In this document: one piece after another, positions 15,896 to 25,133 of the stretch
Layout: every line of letters starts with the position of its first letter
How positions within the stretch are numbered: the stretch's first letter is position 1
Origin: Deltaproteobacteria bacterium
GTDB taxonomy: Bacteria > Desulfobacterota > Syntrophia > Syntrophales > UBA2185
Assembly: GCA_026388545.1 (NCBI GenBank)
Contig: JAPLJS010000089.1
Location: 1-32,924, forward strand
DNA: 32,924 nucleotides
Reading direction: 5' to 3'
Program-made: the position numbers and the translations under genes
Notes under the pieces: model-generated
Told to the model about the DNA's origin: nothing
Database searches by the model: none
Seen by the model: the letters and a program-made list of their open reading frames with translations, nothing else

Positions 15896-17497
15896 GTGAA
15901 AAAAATTATCAGAAATCTGAAGATGGCAAAAAAAATGATGTTACTCCCGGCGGTCGTCTTCATATTCCTCATGGCTCTGTCATATGGGGCCTACGACGGG
16001 CTTTCGAATCAAAAGAAGGCCATTGAGGACATATTTAACAACCGCTTTAAAGTGTACCAGGATTCCGCGGACATGATCAAGAAAATCGGGAATGTCCACG
16101 CGAATATCTATAAGATCATCAGCTGGGTTAATGCGCAATATGACGACCAGAAGATACAGGCGCTTGCTAAAGAACAGACTGCTGTCCTGGAAAAGACCAT
16201 TGAGCAGGCACAGAATATATTGAAATCAAGCGCCCTCACGGCTGAAGAGAAGAAGCTCTTTCAAAAGACCCTTGATGATCTATTAGAGTATCAAAAGCCG
16301 GCTATGGGCGTTGTCACTGTTGGTTCGTCCGATGCGGGCGCAGCGACGATGTTCATGGGCACCGCGGATGATAAATACCAGATTCTCAACCAGACACTGG
16401 AGGAACTCCTGGTCCTCGAGAACAAGTTGAGCAAGGAGAAGTACGATTCATCTATCAGTAGCTTCAATGCGGTGATGAGGACTTTTGCGATCGTACTGGT
16501 AGTTGCCATAGTCCTGTCTGTATTGATCAACATCTTTATTACCAGGCTGATTACCCAGCCGATCAAGGAGACAATTGAGGCGATCCATAAGGTAGCCGAT
16601 GGCGATCTTACCCAGGAAATGAGTATAGACTCCAGGGATGAGATCGGTGAACTCGCTCAGTCTATCAATACCATGCGGATGAAGACGGGAGAAGCCGTCG
16701 GGCAGGCGCTGTCGATCTCGAATGTTCTCTCTGAATCATCTTCCCGGCAGGCCGCAGCACTCGAGGAGACATCCGCCTCTCTGGACGAGATGGCTTCCAT
16801 GACCAGACAGAATGCCACCAATACATCCGAGGCCAACAAGCTTATGGCGGCGGCCAAGCAGGCTATTGAAAAGGCAAATTTTTCCATGAATGAGTTGACC
16901 AGATCGATGAAGGAAATTGCATCCGCAAGCGAGCAGACCCAGAAGATTATCAAGAGCATAGATGAAGTTGCCTTCCAGACAAACCTGCTGGCTTTAAATG
17001 CGGCGGTGGAAGCGGCTCGTGCCGGTGAGGCGGGAGCAGGTTTTGCAGTGGTTGCCGATGAGGTCAGGAATCTGGCTATGCGGGCAACGGATTCCGCGAA
17101 GAATACAGCTACTCTGATTGAGGATATTGTGAACAAAGTCAGAGGAGGGGAATCTCTCGTGAACGTTACCAATGAGGTCTTTAGTGAAGTAACGGCCAGC
17201 TCGACGAAAGTTGTTGAGTTAATGGGGGAGATTGCTGCTGCATCTCAGGAACAATCTCAGGGGATTGATCAGGTGAACAAGGCGATGGCCGAGATGAACC
17301 AGGTAACACAGCAGAATGCCGCCAGTGCAGAAGAATTGACTGCCACCATGGCCATGTTCAAGGTTAACGGTCATAATGGACAGGGCCATGCGGATGAAAT
17401 ATCCCATAGAAAAAGTGTAAAAAAGCTGCTGCCTGCACACTATCAACAGGGCGGTCCCGAAAAAATTATTCCCATGAAAAACGATGACTTTGTCTGA
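15896..17497 (+). CDS. Methyl-accepting chemotaxis protein
   Basis: This 533-residue receptor begins with GTG after a G-rich ribosome site. It has one membrane segment at about 13-32, a periplasmic helical region about 33-195 resembling a four-helix-bundle sensor, a second membrane segment about 196-216, a HAMP domain about 216-268 (ITQPIKETIEAIHKVADGDL, RDEIGELAQSIN) and a long cytoplasmic signalling coiled coil to about 500. The conserved hairpin tip is present (IDEVAFQTNLLALNAAVEAARAGE, key part FQTNLLALNAAVEAARAGE). Methylation-type Glu/Gln segments flank it. There is no NWETF-like tether at the C-terminus. It signals to the CheW and CheA encoded downstream, and may work with the secreted Cache protein upstream. 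Confidence 0.93.
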   Translation: MKKIIRNLKMAKKMMLLPAVVFIFLMALSYGAYDGLSNQKKAIEDIFNNRFKVYQDSADMIKKIGNVHANIYKIISWVNAQYDDQKIQALAKEQTAVLEKTIEQAQNILKSSALTAEEKKLFQKTLDDLLEYQKPAMGVVTVGSSDAGAATMFMGTADDKYQILNQTLEELLVLENKLSKEKYDSSISSFNAVMRTFAIVLVVAIVLSVLINIFITRLITQPIKETIEAIHKVADGDLTQEMSIDSRDEIGELAQSINTMRMKTGEAVGQALSISNVLSESSSRQAAALEETSASLDEMASMTRQNATNTSEANKLMAAAKQAIEKANFSMNELTRSMKEIASASEQTQKIIKSIDEVAFQTNLLALNAAVEAARAGEAGAGFAVVADEVRNLAMRATDSAKNTATLIEDIVNKVRGGESLVNVTNEVFSEVTASSTKVVELMGEIAAASQEQSQGIDQVNKAMAEMNQVTQQNAASAEELTATMAMFKVNGHNGQGHADEISHRKSVKKLLPAHYQQGGPEKIIPMKNDDFV

Positions 17498-17575
17498 TGT
17501 GAGGAAAAAGGATACTCGTGTGTAACAGGCGACGCCGCACGTCTGGAAGTTTGTACAGAGGTGATGTATATAATG

Positions 17576-17598
17576 TTTCCCCTACCGGATAGGGGAAA
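17576..17598 (+). other. Intercistronic stem-loop between MCP and cheW
   Basis: A perfect nine-base-pair stem TTTCCCCTA/TAGGGGAAA encloses the five-base loop CCGGA. No T tract follows on the plus strand. It lies 79 bases after the MCP stop and 47 bases before the cheW start. It is similar in form to the stem-loop before the MCP gene, so the MCP cistron is bracketed by hairpins. Confidence 0.65.
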
Positions 17599-17645
17599 GG
17601 GGTTATTGCGGCAAAAAATGAGGACTATTGAGGAGGTTATGAGTT

Positions 17646-18176
17646 ATGCAGGAAGTATCAGGAGATACAAGAGAAAGCGCAGTTTTCCATGCAATGGAAA
17701 GAGGGCTCAACAGGGAAGGGAAATACCTAACCTTCGGCCTTGGTAGCGAAGAGTACGGGTTAGAGATCCTTAAAGTGAAGGAAATCATCGGTATCATGAA
17801 TATTACCTCTGTACCTCAGACACCGAAGTACGTAAAGGGCGTTATTAATTTAAGGGGAAAGGTTATTCCCGTTATTGATCTTCGTCTGAAGTTCGGAATG
17901 GATGTCATAGACTACGATGACAGAACCTGCATTATTGTTGTTGATATTGCAGGCAGCACGGGGAAAAAGATCGTCATGGGTATTGTTGTGGATTCCGTTT
18001 CTGAAGTTCTGAATATTAAGGGTGAAGAAATAGCGGATACGCCGACATTTGGTGTGAGATTAGATACGGACTATATCCTGGGTATGGCCAAAGTAAAAGG
18101 TGGAGTCAAAATCCTTCTTGATATTAATAAGGTGTTGACGACAGATGTCGCCATAGCTGAATCAATAGAGCATTAA
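17646..18176 (+). CDS. cheW: Chemotaxis coupling protein CheW
   Basis: This 176-residue protein links receptors to CheA. The CheW SH3-like fold spans about residues 25-165, with KYLTFGLGSEEYGLEILKVKEIIG, TSVPQTPKYVKGVINLRGKVIPVIDLR (key parts P..P.Y.KGVINLRG..IPVIDLR) and GIVVDSVSEVLNI. There is an N-terminal extension of about 24 residues and a short Ala/Glu tail. The start lies 11 bases after GGAGG; the nearer ATG at 17639 is out of frame. It follows the MCP gene and leads the cheW-cheR-cheD series. A stem-loop covers its stop codon. Confidence 0.95.
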   Translation: MQEVSGDTRESAVFHAMERGLNREGKYLTFGLGSEEYGLEILKVKEIIGIMNITSVPQTPKYVKGVINLRGKVIPVIDLRLKFGMDVIDYDDRTCIIVVDIAGSTGKKIVMGIVVDSVSEVLNIKGEEIADTPTFGVRLDTDYILGMAKVKGGVKILLDINKVLTTDVAIAESIEH

Positions 18177-18195
18177 GAAGCTGGTTTTCTTAATG
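18171..18195 (+). other. Stem-loop over the cheW stop codon
   Basis: CATTAAGAA pairs with TTCTTAATG across a seven-base loop. The left arm contains the cheW TAA. It is A/T-rich and not followed by a T tract. It is the third stem-loop in this stretch of the operon, and it may separate translation or decay of cheW from cheR. Confidence 0.55.
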
Positions 18196-18247
18196 CAGGC
18201 AAGTGTGTGGTCTGATCAAATCTTCGATAGGTATATGTGCTGATACG

Positions 18248-19072
18248 ATGGCGTCGATTGAGCTCAACGATATTGATTTTGAGAAAATAAGCCGCTTTGT
18301 TTACGATCTCTGCGGAATCAATTTACATGAAGGAAAGAAAGAACTTGTCAAAGCACGTTTGGGGAAAAGGCTGAGAGAAGGGAATTTCACGTCTTTCTCG
18401 GAATATTATCGCTATGTGACAACACCGGAGGGGTCGGATGAGCTGATTGTTATGATTGACTCGCTCTCTACGAATTTGACGTATTTTTTCAGGGAAGCGG
18501 AGCATTTTCAGAAACTTCGAGAGATCCTGCCGGAGATGGCAGGAATGTCAGGGAAGGGTCGTATCCAGAAGTTGAGAATATGGAGTGCCGGCTGTTCGAC
18601 AGGTGAAGAACCTTATTCGATTGCCATGACGCTAAGAGAAATATTCAACAGCAGTCAGGTTGATATCAAGATAATCGCATCGGATATATCTACAAAAGTA
18701 CTGAACACAGCGGTGAAAGGTGTATACCCGGAGGAAAAGGTCAAAAATGTTTTCCCCGTTCTTTTAAAAAAATATTTTCAGATCGGTCAGGGTAACTGGA
18801 AGGGACACTATCGGGTTAAAAAGGAAATGCAGGAAATGATCGATTTCATACGGTTCAACCTCATGGAGGAACTTCGGTATAGTGATCCTTTTGACATCAT
18901 ATTCTGCAGAAACGTCATGATATATTTTGATAAAACAACCCAGGGTAATATGGTGAATAAATTTTACGGGTACTTGAAAAAGGGCGGGTATTTATTTATC
19001 GGACGCTCTGAAAGCCTGACAGGGTTGAATCATCAATTTGCATATATAGAGCCGAGTGTCTATAGGAAATAA
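18248..19072 (+). CDS. cheR: Chemotaxis protein methyltransferase CheR
   Basis: CheR methylates glutamates on the MCP signalling helices with S-adenosylmethionine. The N-terminal helical domain covers about residues 1-75 (DFEKISRFVYDLCGINL). The SAM-dependent domain follows (FFREAEHFQKL, WSAGCSTGEEPYSIAMTL, IIASDIS, FDIIFCRNVMIYFD, GGYLFIGRSESL). I chose the ATG at 18248, giving 274 residues, the usual length. A GTG 45 bases earlier is possible and would add 15 unconserved residues. Neither start has a strong ribosome site. The stop is one base before the cheD start, so translation is probably coupled. There is no C-terminal receptor-tether or TPR extension. Confidence 0.93.
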   Translation: MASIELNDIDFEKISRFVYDLCGINLHEGKKELVKARLGKRLREGNFTSFSEYYRYVTTPEGSDELIVMIDSLSTNLTYFFREAEHFQKLREILPEMAGMSGKGRIQKLRIWSAGCSTGEEPYSIAMTLREIFNSSQVDIKIIASDISTKVLNTAVKGVYPEEKVKNVFPVLLKKYFQIGQGNWKGHYRVKKEMQEMIDFIRFNLMEELRYSDPFDIIFCRNVMIYFDKTTQGNMVNKFYGYLKKGGYLFIGRSESLTGLNHQFAYIEPSVYRK

Positions 19073-19073
19073 T

Positions 19074-19559
19074 ATGAGTGAGATTGTTGTCGGGATTTCA
19101 GATATCAAGATAAGCAATAATATAAATGATATTTTAGTCACCTACGCGCTCGGTTCATGTATTGGGGTCTCCGTATATGATCCTTTGGTCAAAGTAGGGG
19201 GACTTTTACATTTTATGCTTCCTGAATCATCACTCGATGCTCAAAAGGCAACTGTAAATCCGGCTATGTTCGCGGATACAGGCATCCCTCTTTTGTTTAA
19301 GTCCTGTTATAAGTTTGGTGCGGATAAAAAAAGAATGAGGGTAAAAGTTGCCGGTGGGGCGAGTATTCTGGACGATACGAATTTTTTCCGGATAGGTCAG
19401 AAGAACATCACCGCCGTGAAGAAACTATTCTGGAAAAATAACGTGTTAATTGAAACCGAAGATACGGGGAGTAATTATAACCGGACAGTTCATGTGCATA
19501 TCGCAACGGGTAAAGTCTTCGTGAAAACCGCCCATAACGGGATGAGGGAGTTGGTATGA
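19074..19559 (+). CDS. cheD: Chemoreceptor glutamine deamidase CheD
   Basis: CheD deamidates receptor glutamines and, in other species, exchanges between receptors and CheC-type phosphatases. The 161-residue protein contains the catalytic set Thr23, Cys29 and His46 (VTYALGSCIGVSVYDP and GGLLHFMLP), with the same spacing as Thr21-Cys27-His44 of Thermotoga CheD. The ATG at 19074 is preferred, with ATAGGA upstream; a GTG six codons earlier overlaps cheR and lacks a site. Its last four bases overlap the next gene in an ATGA arrangement. The two CheX proteins encoded downstream are CheC relatives. Confidence 0.95.
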   Translation: MSEIVVGISDIKISNNINDILVTYALGSCIGVSVYDPLVKVGGLLHFMLPESSLDAQKATVNPAMFADTGIPLLFKSCYKFGADKKRMRVKVAGGASILDDTNFFRIGQKNITAVKKLFWKNNVLIETEDTGSNYNRTVHVHIATGKVFVKTAHNGMRELV

Positions 19560-20401
19560 TCAGTGACGAGATCTTGAAATCTATCAAGAACATTCCGGCC
19601 TTTCCTGCAGTGGCATTGAAGGTGATGACCTTAATTGATGATCCCGATTTCTCTCTAATGGATGTTGTCGATGTGATTAAATATGATCAGGCAGTAACAG
19701 CGAACATACTCAGAATTTGCAATTCTGCCTATTTCGGTCTCCGGTATAAAGTCGAAACTGTACGTGATGCCGTAATGCGTCTCGGGCAGCAGAATGTCGT
19801 CCGTGCTGTTCAGGTTTCCGGAGTATCAAAATTTTACAAGAATGCAAAGGGTTATGGTCTGGAGGCTGACAAACTCTGGGAGCATTCCGTGGGTGTTGCA
19901 CTGATGTCCCAGATATTATCCAGGAGGATTTTTCATTGTGAAGATGCCAGACTTTATACGACATCCCTTCTTCATGATATCGGAAAAGTTGTTATGGGTG
20001 AATTTGTCGATAAGTCATTTCAAAATATTTATAATCTTGTGTCCGACAAGGGGATTTCATTTCTTGAGGCCGAAGAAGAGGTTCTCGGCATCAACCATGC
20101 GGAACTGGGCGGGAAGATAGCCTCCCATTGGAATTTTCCTGAGGATATGCGGGATGCGATTGTTTACCACCACAGACCTGATCTAATGCCGGACGGAGGC
20201 AGCAGCAGCGCCTGGCTCGTATATCTTGCCGATCAGGCGTGTATTATGATGGGGATTGGCTTGGGGAGTGATGGTCTTGCATACAAAGGATTGTCTGAAG
20301 TGATTGTCAGATTCAAACTTCGCCAGAGGGATTTCGAAGAATGCATCATGATGATGCTGGGGGATCTGGAGAGCGCCAAAGAATTGCTTGGTATAGTTTA
20401 A
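19556..20401 (+). CDS. HDOD-domain signalling protein
   Basis: This 281-residue protein consists of an HDOD domain for most of its length (KNIPAFPAVALKVMTLIDD, VIKYDQAVTANILRICNSAYFG, VRDAVMRLGQQNVVRAV). HDOD domains are HD-related, usually non-catalytic, signal-output modules found beside chemotaxis and cyclic di-GMP genes. This copy retains several HD-type residues: His in LWEHSVG, HD in LLHDIGKVV, and YHHRPD. Catalysis therefore cannot be excluded by eye. It overlaps cheD by four bases (ATGA), so the two are translationally coupled. No receiver, GGDEF or EAL domain is attached. Its role inside the che operon is unknown. Confidence 0.88.
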   Translation: MISDEILKSIKNIPAFPAVALKVMTLIDDPDFSLMDVVDVIKYDQAVTANILRICNSAYFGLRYKVETVRDAVMRLGQQNVVRAVQVSGVSKFYKNAKGYGLEADKLWEHSVGVALMSQILSRRIFHCEDARLYTTSLLHDIGKVVMGEFVDKSFQNIYNLVSDKGISFLEAEEEVLGINHAELGGKIASHWNFPEDMRDAIVYHHRPDLMPDGGSSSAWLVYLADQACIMMGIGLGSDGLAYKGLSEVIVRFKLRQRDFEECIMMMLGDLESAKELLGIV

Positions 20402-20474
20402 ACATAACAGGAAAGTACAGATGTTAAGGAAAGTAAGATCCGCCATAGAAAATAATATATTATGAGGTGTTGCG

Positions 20475-20906
20475 ATGTCTTTTAACGTCTTGATCGTCGA
20501 TGATTCAAATTCGATGCGTTCCGTGATCAAGAAGATCATTACGATTTCAGGCTTCAAGATGGACCAATGCTATGAGGCAGGAAACGGAAAGCAGGCCCTG
20601 GAGATTTTGTCAAAAGTATGGGTGGATGTGATTCTCTCGGATCTGAATATGCCGGAGATGAACGGTTTGGAGCTGCTGGCGGCCTTGAAGGGAGACAGTC
20701 TCTTGCAGGAAATTCCTGTCATCATTATCTCGACGGAAGGCAGTGATGAAAGAAGGCGTACCGTTTTAGAGATGGGTGCGAAACAGTTTATCAAAAAACC
20801 GTTTTCACCTGAAAATGTCAGAAAAATTCTTTATGAAGTTATCGGTGTGGGGGATGAAGGAACCTATGAAGGAAATGAAAGAGACGCTGATGGTGGCGAT
20901 TTTTGA
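20475..20906 (+). CDS. cheY: CheY-type response regulator, copy 1
   Basis: This single receiver domain has 143 residues. Asp9-Asp10 form the acidic pair, Asp56 (VILSDLNMPEMNG) is the phospho-acceptor, the Ser/Thr switch is in IIISTEGS, and the invariant Lys is in FIKKPF. The C-terminal 20 residues after the domain are acidic and Gly-rich, and extend the protein beyond the usual 120-125. The start has ATGAGGTG upstream. The end of the gene overlaps the start of the following cheX by 41 bases. CheA probably phosphorylates it, and the overlapping CheX could dephosphorylate it. It is only moderately similar to the second CheY in the operon. Confidence 0.9.
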   Translation: MSFNVLIVDDSNSMRSVIKKIITISGFKMDQCYEAGNGKQALEILSKVWVDVILSDLNMPEMNGLELLAALKGDSLLQEIPVIIISTEGSDERRRTVLEMGAKQFIKKPFSPENVRKILYEVIGVGDEGTYEGNERDADGGDF

Positions 20907-21300
20907 TGTATTTGAACGAATGTTTTATGTCTTTCTCGAACCTGTGAATGATGAATATTCGGACTATGCTATGGCGGCGACCATACAGTTTGGCGGTGCC
21001 TTGAAGGGGGAAGTGAAGATCTTCGTTTCTGAGAGGTTGGCAAAAAGTATGGTTCAAAATTTGTTAGGTATAGAGACAGAAGATATCACTGAAAAGGACA
21101 TAGAGGATTGCATTAAAGAGGCAGTCAACATGATTTGCGGAAACTTTTTAGGGAGACTTGACCAGACGAAAGTGTTTGATCTATCCATACCATCATTTTC
21201 ACAACGTCCGGGGAAAGCCGCGCAGGGGGAAAATGTCTGCATGTTGTATTTTGATTCAGATAGTGACGGGTTCGGCACAACCCTTACACTGTTCAATTAG
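20866..21300 (+). CDS. cheX: CheX-type CheY-P phosphatase, copy 1
   Basis: The frame is open further upstream, but the ATG at 20866 has GAAGGA five bases before it and gives 144 residues, the normal CheX size. The fold pattern is alpha/beta with the phosphatase helix KEAVNMICGNFLGRL, in which Glu and Asn form the E-x-x-N motif of the CheC/CheX/FliY family. An earlier segment, IQFGGALKGEVKIFVSERLA, matches the beta-sheet of the family. CheX dephosphorylates CheY-P, replacing CheZ, which is absent here. It overlaps cheY copy 1 by 41 bases, which points to a functional pair. Identity to the second CheX is low by eye. Confidence 0.82.
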   Translation: MKEMKETLMVAIFDVFERMFYVFLEPVNDEYSDYAMAATIQFGGALKGEVKIFVSERLAKSMVQNLLGIETEDITEKDIEDCIKEAVNMICGNFLGRLDQTKVFDLSIPSFSQRPGKAAQGENVCMLYFDSDSDGFGTTLTLFN

Positions 21301-21426
21301 CCATTTGCTTTTTTATTTTTTATAAGGAGAAGAGATTTCGGGGAGGAGAGAATTATATAAAACCGGGACAAATCATTTGCCGGGTAACAAAATTCGCAAA
21401 GGTGATTGGTCTCCCTCTTTGGATGA

Positions 21427-22467
<1,041 letters not shown>

Positions 22468-22470
22468 ACA

Positions 22471-24678
22471 ATGTCACATGATCAATTGATGAGATTAATA
22501 GATGAAATTGCTTCGAAATTTTTGTTTTTGGACGATCGGGATATCGATATCCCGACGGCCGGAAACTTGCTCAATCAGCTTGATGCTATTATCAAAGGTA
22601 CAGAGGTCCTGAAGATAGACCCATTGATGTGTGTGGCTAAGGGGTTGAGTTTGCTTTTAGAAAAGAAGATTCTCGATGAAATCAAAGATGCCGGGGCCGT
22701 TTTTACCACCTTCGAAAAAGGTATAACCATGATGCAGGAAATTGAACAGAGTTATGCTAAAACTGGTGGTTATCAGGGCGATATCAACGGCTTCATGGAG
22801 TCTGTTTGCCACCTGACGGGCGAAGCCCCACCGGTGATTGAATTTACGCAGAGTACGGTCGAAATATGTCAGGAGCCGGATAGTAAAGTAAGTGCCGGAT
22901 CGGAAAAAGAAGTTGAAGTTCAGGACGAGTCGTTATTGAGGGATTTTATCATTGAGGGGCTTGAATATATTAACGAAATTGAAATGAATATCTTGTATCT
23001 GGAACAGGACCCGGAGAACAAGGATTATGTAAATACCATCTTTAGGCCATTTCATTCCATCAAAGGTGTGGCAAGCTTCCTCAATCTGGAAAATATCCGT
23101 GATCTTGCCCATCACCTGGAGAATCTCCTTGACAAGGTAAGAAACAATGAACTTTCTGTGACGCCCCATGTTATCGATGTTATCCTTGATGGGGCTGATG
23201 CATTGAAGGCAATGATCGGGCGGCACAGAGATCGACTGGAAGGAAAGACAGTTACACCACTTGAAATCGATATCCCGGCATTGGAGAAACGAATAAAAAG
23301 CGTTCAAGAGGGGACTAATGAAAAACCAGAACTGAAGAAGATCGGGGAAATTCTGGTAGAAGATGGTCTCATTTCTGAAGATACTTTGGAGGAAGTGCTC
23401 GAAGTTGCGAAAACACCACCTGAGAAGAGGATCGGTGAAGCATTGATAGCTGAGGGGAAAGTGACTCCAAAACAGGTATCTCAAGCACTGAGAAAACAGA
23501 CGAGCCAGGTAGTTGATACGACTTCAATAAGAGTGGATACGAGGAAGCTGGATGATCTGATCGACATGGTCGGGGAGTTGGTCATTACCCAGTCGATGAT
23601 CAGGCAGAGTCCTATTGTTCAGTCGAACAAGGAAAGAAAATTCTTTAGAGATATTTCCCAACTGGTCAGTATTACATCCGAGTTGCAGAGGACGTCCATG
23701 AGTTTGAGGATGATTCCTATAAAGCAGACTTTTCAGAGGATGTCGCGTTTGGTGAGAGATCTTTCAAAATCTGCCGGAAAATCGGTCAATGTGTTTACTG
23801 TTGGTGAGGATACGGAAATAGACAGGAATATGACGGAGGAGATTTATAATCCCCTTGTCCATCTGATCAGAAATGCGGTGGATCATGGCATCGAACCTCC
23901 GGAGGAGCGGATAAAAGCGGGCAAGAGGGAAACAGGTACGATTCAACTGAAAGCTTACCATAAGGGCGGTAACATCATGATCGAGATATCCGATGACGGG
24001 AAGGGATTAAATAAAGAAAAGATACTCAAGAAGGCCCTTGCTAACGGAATTATTGATTCTGCAACAGGTTTTTCAGATCAGGATATATACCGCTTCATCT
24101 TACTGCCCGGGCTTTCAACAGCTGATAAGGTAACGGATGTTTCCGGCCGGGGAGTTGGCATGGATGTAGTAAAGCAAGCGGTAGATAAGTTAAGAGGAAA
24201 AATAGAGATCAACAGTCATTATGGGACAGGAACGACGTTCGTGACGAGCTTTCCTCTGACGCTTGCCATTATAGACGGAATGATTGTAAGGGTGGGACGT
24301 GAAAAATACATCGTTCCAACTGCCACAATCAGGAGACTGCTACGTCCCGCAAAAGAAGCATACAACAGTGTCATCGGTCGGGGCGAGGTTGTAAATGTCA
24401 TGGGTAAACTGCTGCCTCTGGTTCGGCTGCATGACTTATTTGAAATAGAACCTGATTGCCGGAATCCCTGGGAAGCAACAGTTGTAGTTGTAGAAGGTGA
24501 GAACAAATCCAAGTGCCTGTTGGTAGATGAGATCATCGGTCAGGAAGAGGTTGTTATCAAAGGTCTCAGTGAAAGTTTAAGGCATGTAAAAGGGGTTTCC
24601 GGCGGCGCGATCCTGGGAGATGGAAACATAGGACTGATACTGGATACGGAAGGTTTATTCGAATTGAGCGAGATGTAA
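22471..24678 (+). CDS. cheA: Chemotaxis histidine kinase CheA with MshEN-like insert
   Basis: This 735-residue kinase phosphorylates CheY and CheB. Residues 1-140 are helical and poorly conserved. The P1 (HPt) domain follows at about 150-250, with phospho-accepting His195 (FRPFHSIKG). A typical P2 domain is not seen. Instead residues 290-343 contain two 24-residue repeats of the form [KR]IGE.L...G..[ST]....[LV], which resemble the MshEN cyclic di-GMP motif. P3 dimerisation (about 350-410), P4 ATPase (HLIRNAVDHGIE, DDGKGL, GRGVGMDVV) and P5 CheW-like domains (about 595-730) are all intact. The gene starts three bases after cheB and is followed by cheY copy 2. Confidence 0.95.
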   Translation: MSHDQLMRLIDEIASKFLFLDDRDIDIPTAGNLLNQLDAIIKGTEVLKIDPLMCVAKGLSLLLEKKILDEIKDAGAVFTTFEKGITMMQEIEQSYAKTGGYQGDINGFMESVCHLTGEAPPVIEFTQSTVEICQEPDSKVSAGSEKEVEVQDESLLRDFIIEGLEYINEIEMNILYLEQDPENKDYVNTIFRPFHSIKGVASFLNLENIRDLAHHLENLLDKVRNNELSVTPHVIDVILDGADALKAMIGRHRDRLEGKTVTPLEIDIPALEKRIKSVQEGTNEKPELKKIGEILVEDGLISEDTLEEVLEVAKTPPEKRIGEALIAEGKVTPKQVSQALRKQTSQVVDTTSIRVDTRKLDDLIDMVGELVITQSMIRQSPIVQSNKERKFFRDISQLVSITSELQRTSMSLRMIPIKQTFQRMSRLVRDLSKSAGKSVNVFTVGEDTEIDRNMTEEIYNPLVHLIRNAVDHGIEPPEERIKAGKRETGTIQLKAYHKGGNIMIEISDDGKGLNKEKILKKALANGIIDSATGFSDQDIYRFILLPGLSTADKVTDVSGRGVGMDVVKQAVDKLRGKIEINSHYGTGTTFVTSFPLTLAIIDGMIVRVGREKYIVPTATIRRLLRPAKEAYNSVIGRGEVVNVMGKLLPLVRLHDLFEIEPDCRNPWEATVVVVEGENKSKCLLVDEIIGQEEVVIKGLSESLRHVKGVSGGAILGDGNIGLILDTEGLFELSEM

Positions 24679-24727
24679 GGTTTAGATGAAAAAAAGAGTA
24701 AATTGATCATAAACGGGAGGGAGCATT

Positions 24728-25114
24728 ATGGATGTTAAAAAAATCAAAATCCTGGTAGTCGATGACTTTGCAACAATGAGAAAGGTTATCAGAAACCTTT
24801 TGAAACAGTCCGGTTTTGAAAATGTTACCGAGGCCGAGGACGGCGTGGTGGCCCTGAATATATTAAAGACGACGAAAGTGGATTTTGTTATCTCTGACTG
24901 GAATATGCCCAATATGACGGGAATTGAACTTTTAAGGTCGGTCAGGGCGGATGCTGAATTAAGCAAAACACCTTTTCTTATGGTTACAGCAGAATCCCTT
25001 AAGGAAAATGTCGTGGAAGCGGTTAAAGCCGGGGTCAGCGATTATATCGTGAAGCCATTTACGCATGAAGTCCTTGGTGAAAAAATCGATAAGATCATGA
25101 AGAATGTCAACTGA
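24728..25114 (+). CDS. cheY: Chemotaxis response regulator CheY, copy 2
   Basis: This 128-residue protein is a classical CheY in length and motifs: acidic pair Asp12-Asp13, phospho-acceptor Asp57 (FVISDWNMPNMTG), Thr in FLMVTAES, and Lys in DYIVKPF. The DWNMPNM sequence around Asp57 is the same as in enterobacterial CheY, so this is the more likely motor-binding copy. When phosphorylated by CheA it would bind the switch protein FliM. The start is supported by GGGAGG seven bases upstream. It lies 49 bases after cheA and 19 bases before the second cheX. Confidence 0.96.
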   Translation: MDVKKIKILVVDDFATMRKVIRNLLKQSGFENVTEAEDGVVALNILKTTKVDFVISDWNMPNMTGIELLRSVRADAELSKTPFLMVTAESLKENVVEAVKAGVSDYIVKPFTHEVLGEKIDKIMKNVN

Positions 25115-25133
25115 TTTTGAAAGGTGAAGAGTC

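Noticed and set aside
20776-20865. Longer N-terminus for cheX copy 1
   Set aside because: The added residues overlap the conserved end of cheY and are unlike the family. A good ribosome site precedes the ATG at 20866.
21362-21387. Imperfect hairpin before cheB
   Set aside because: The arms ACCGGGACAAAT and ATTTGCCGGGT pair only with a bulge, and no T tract or known riboswitch core is present. It is too weak to call.
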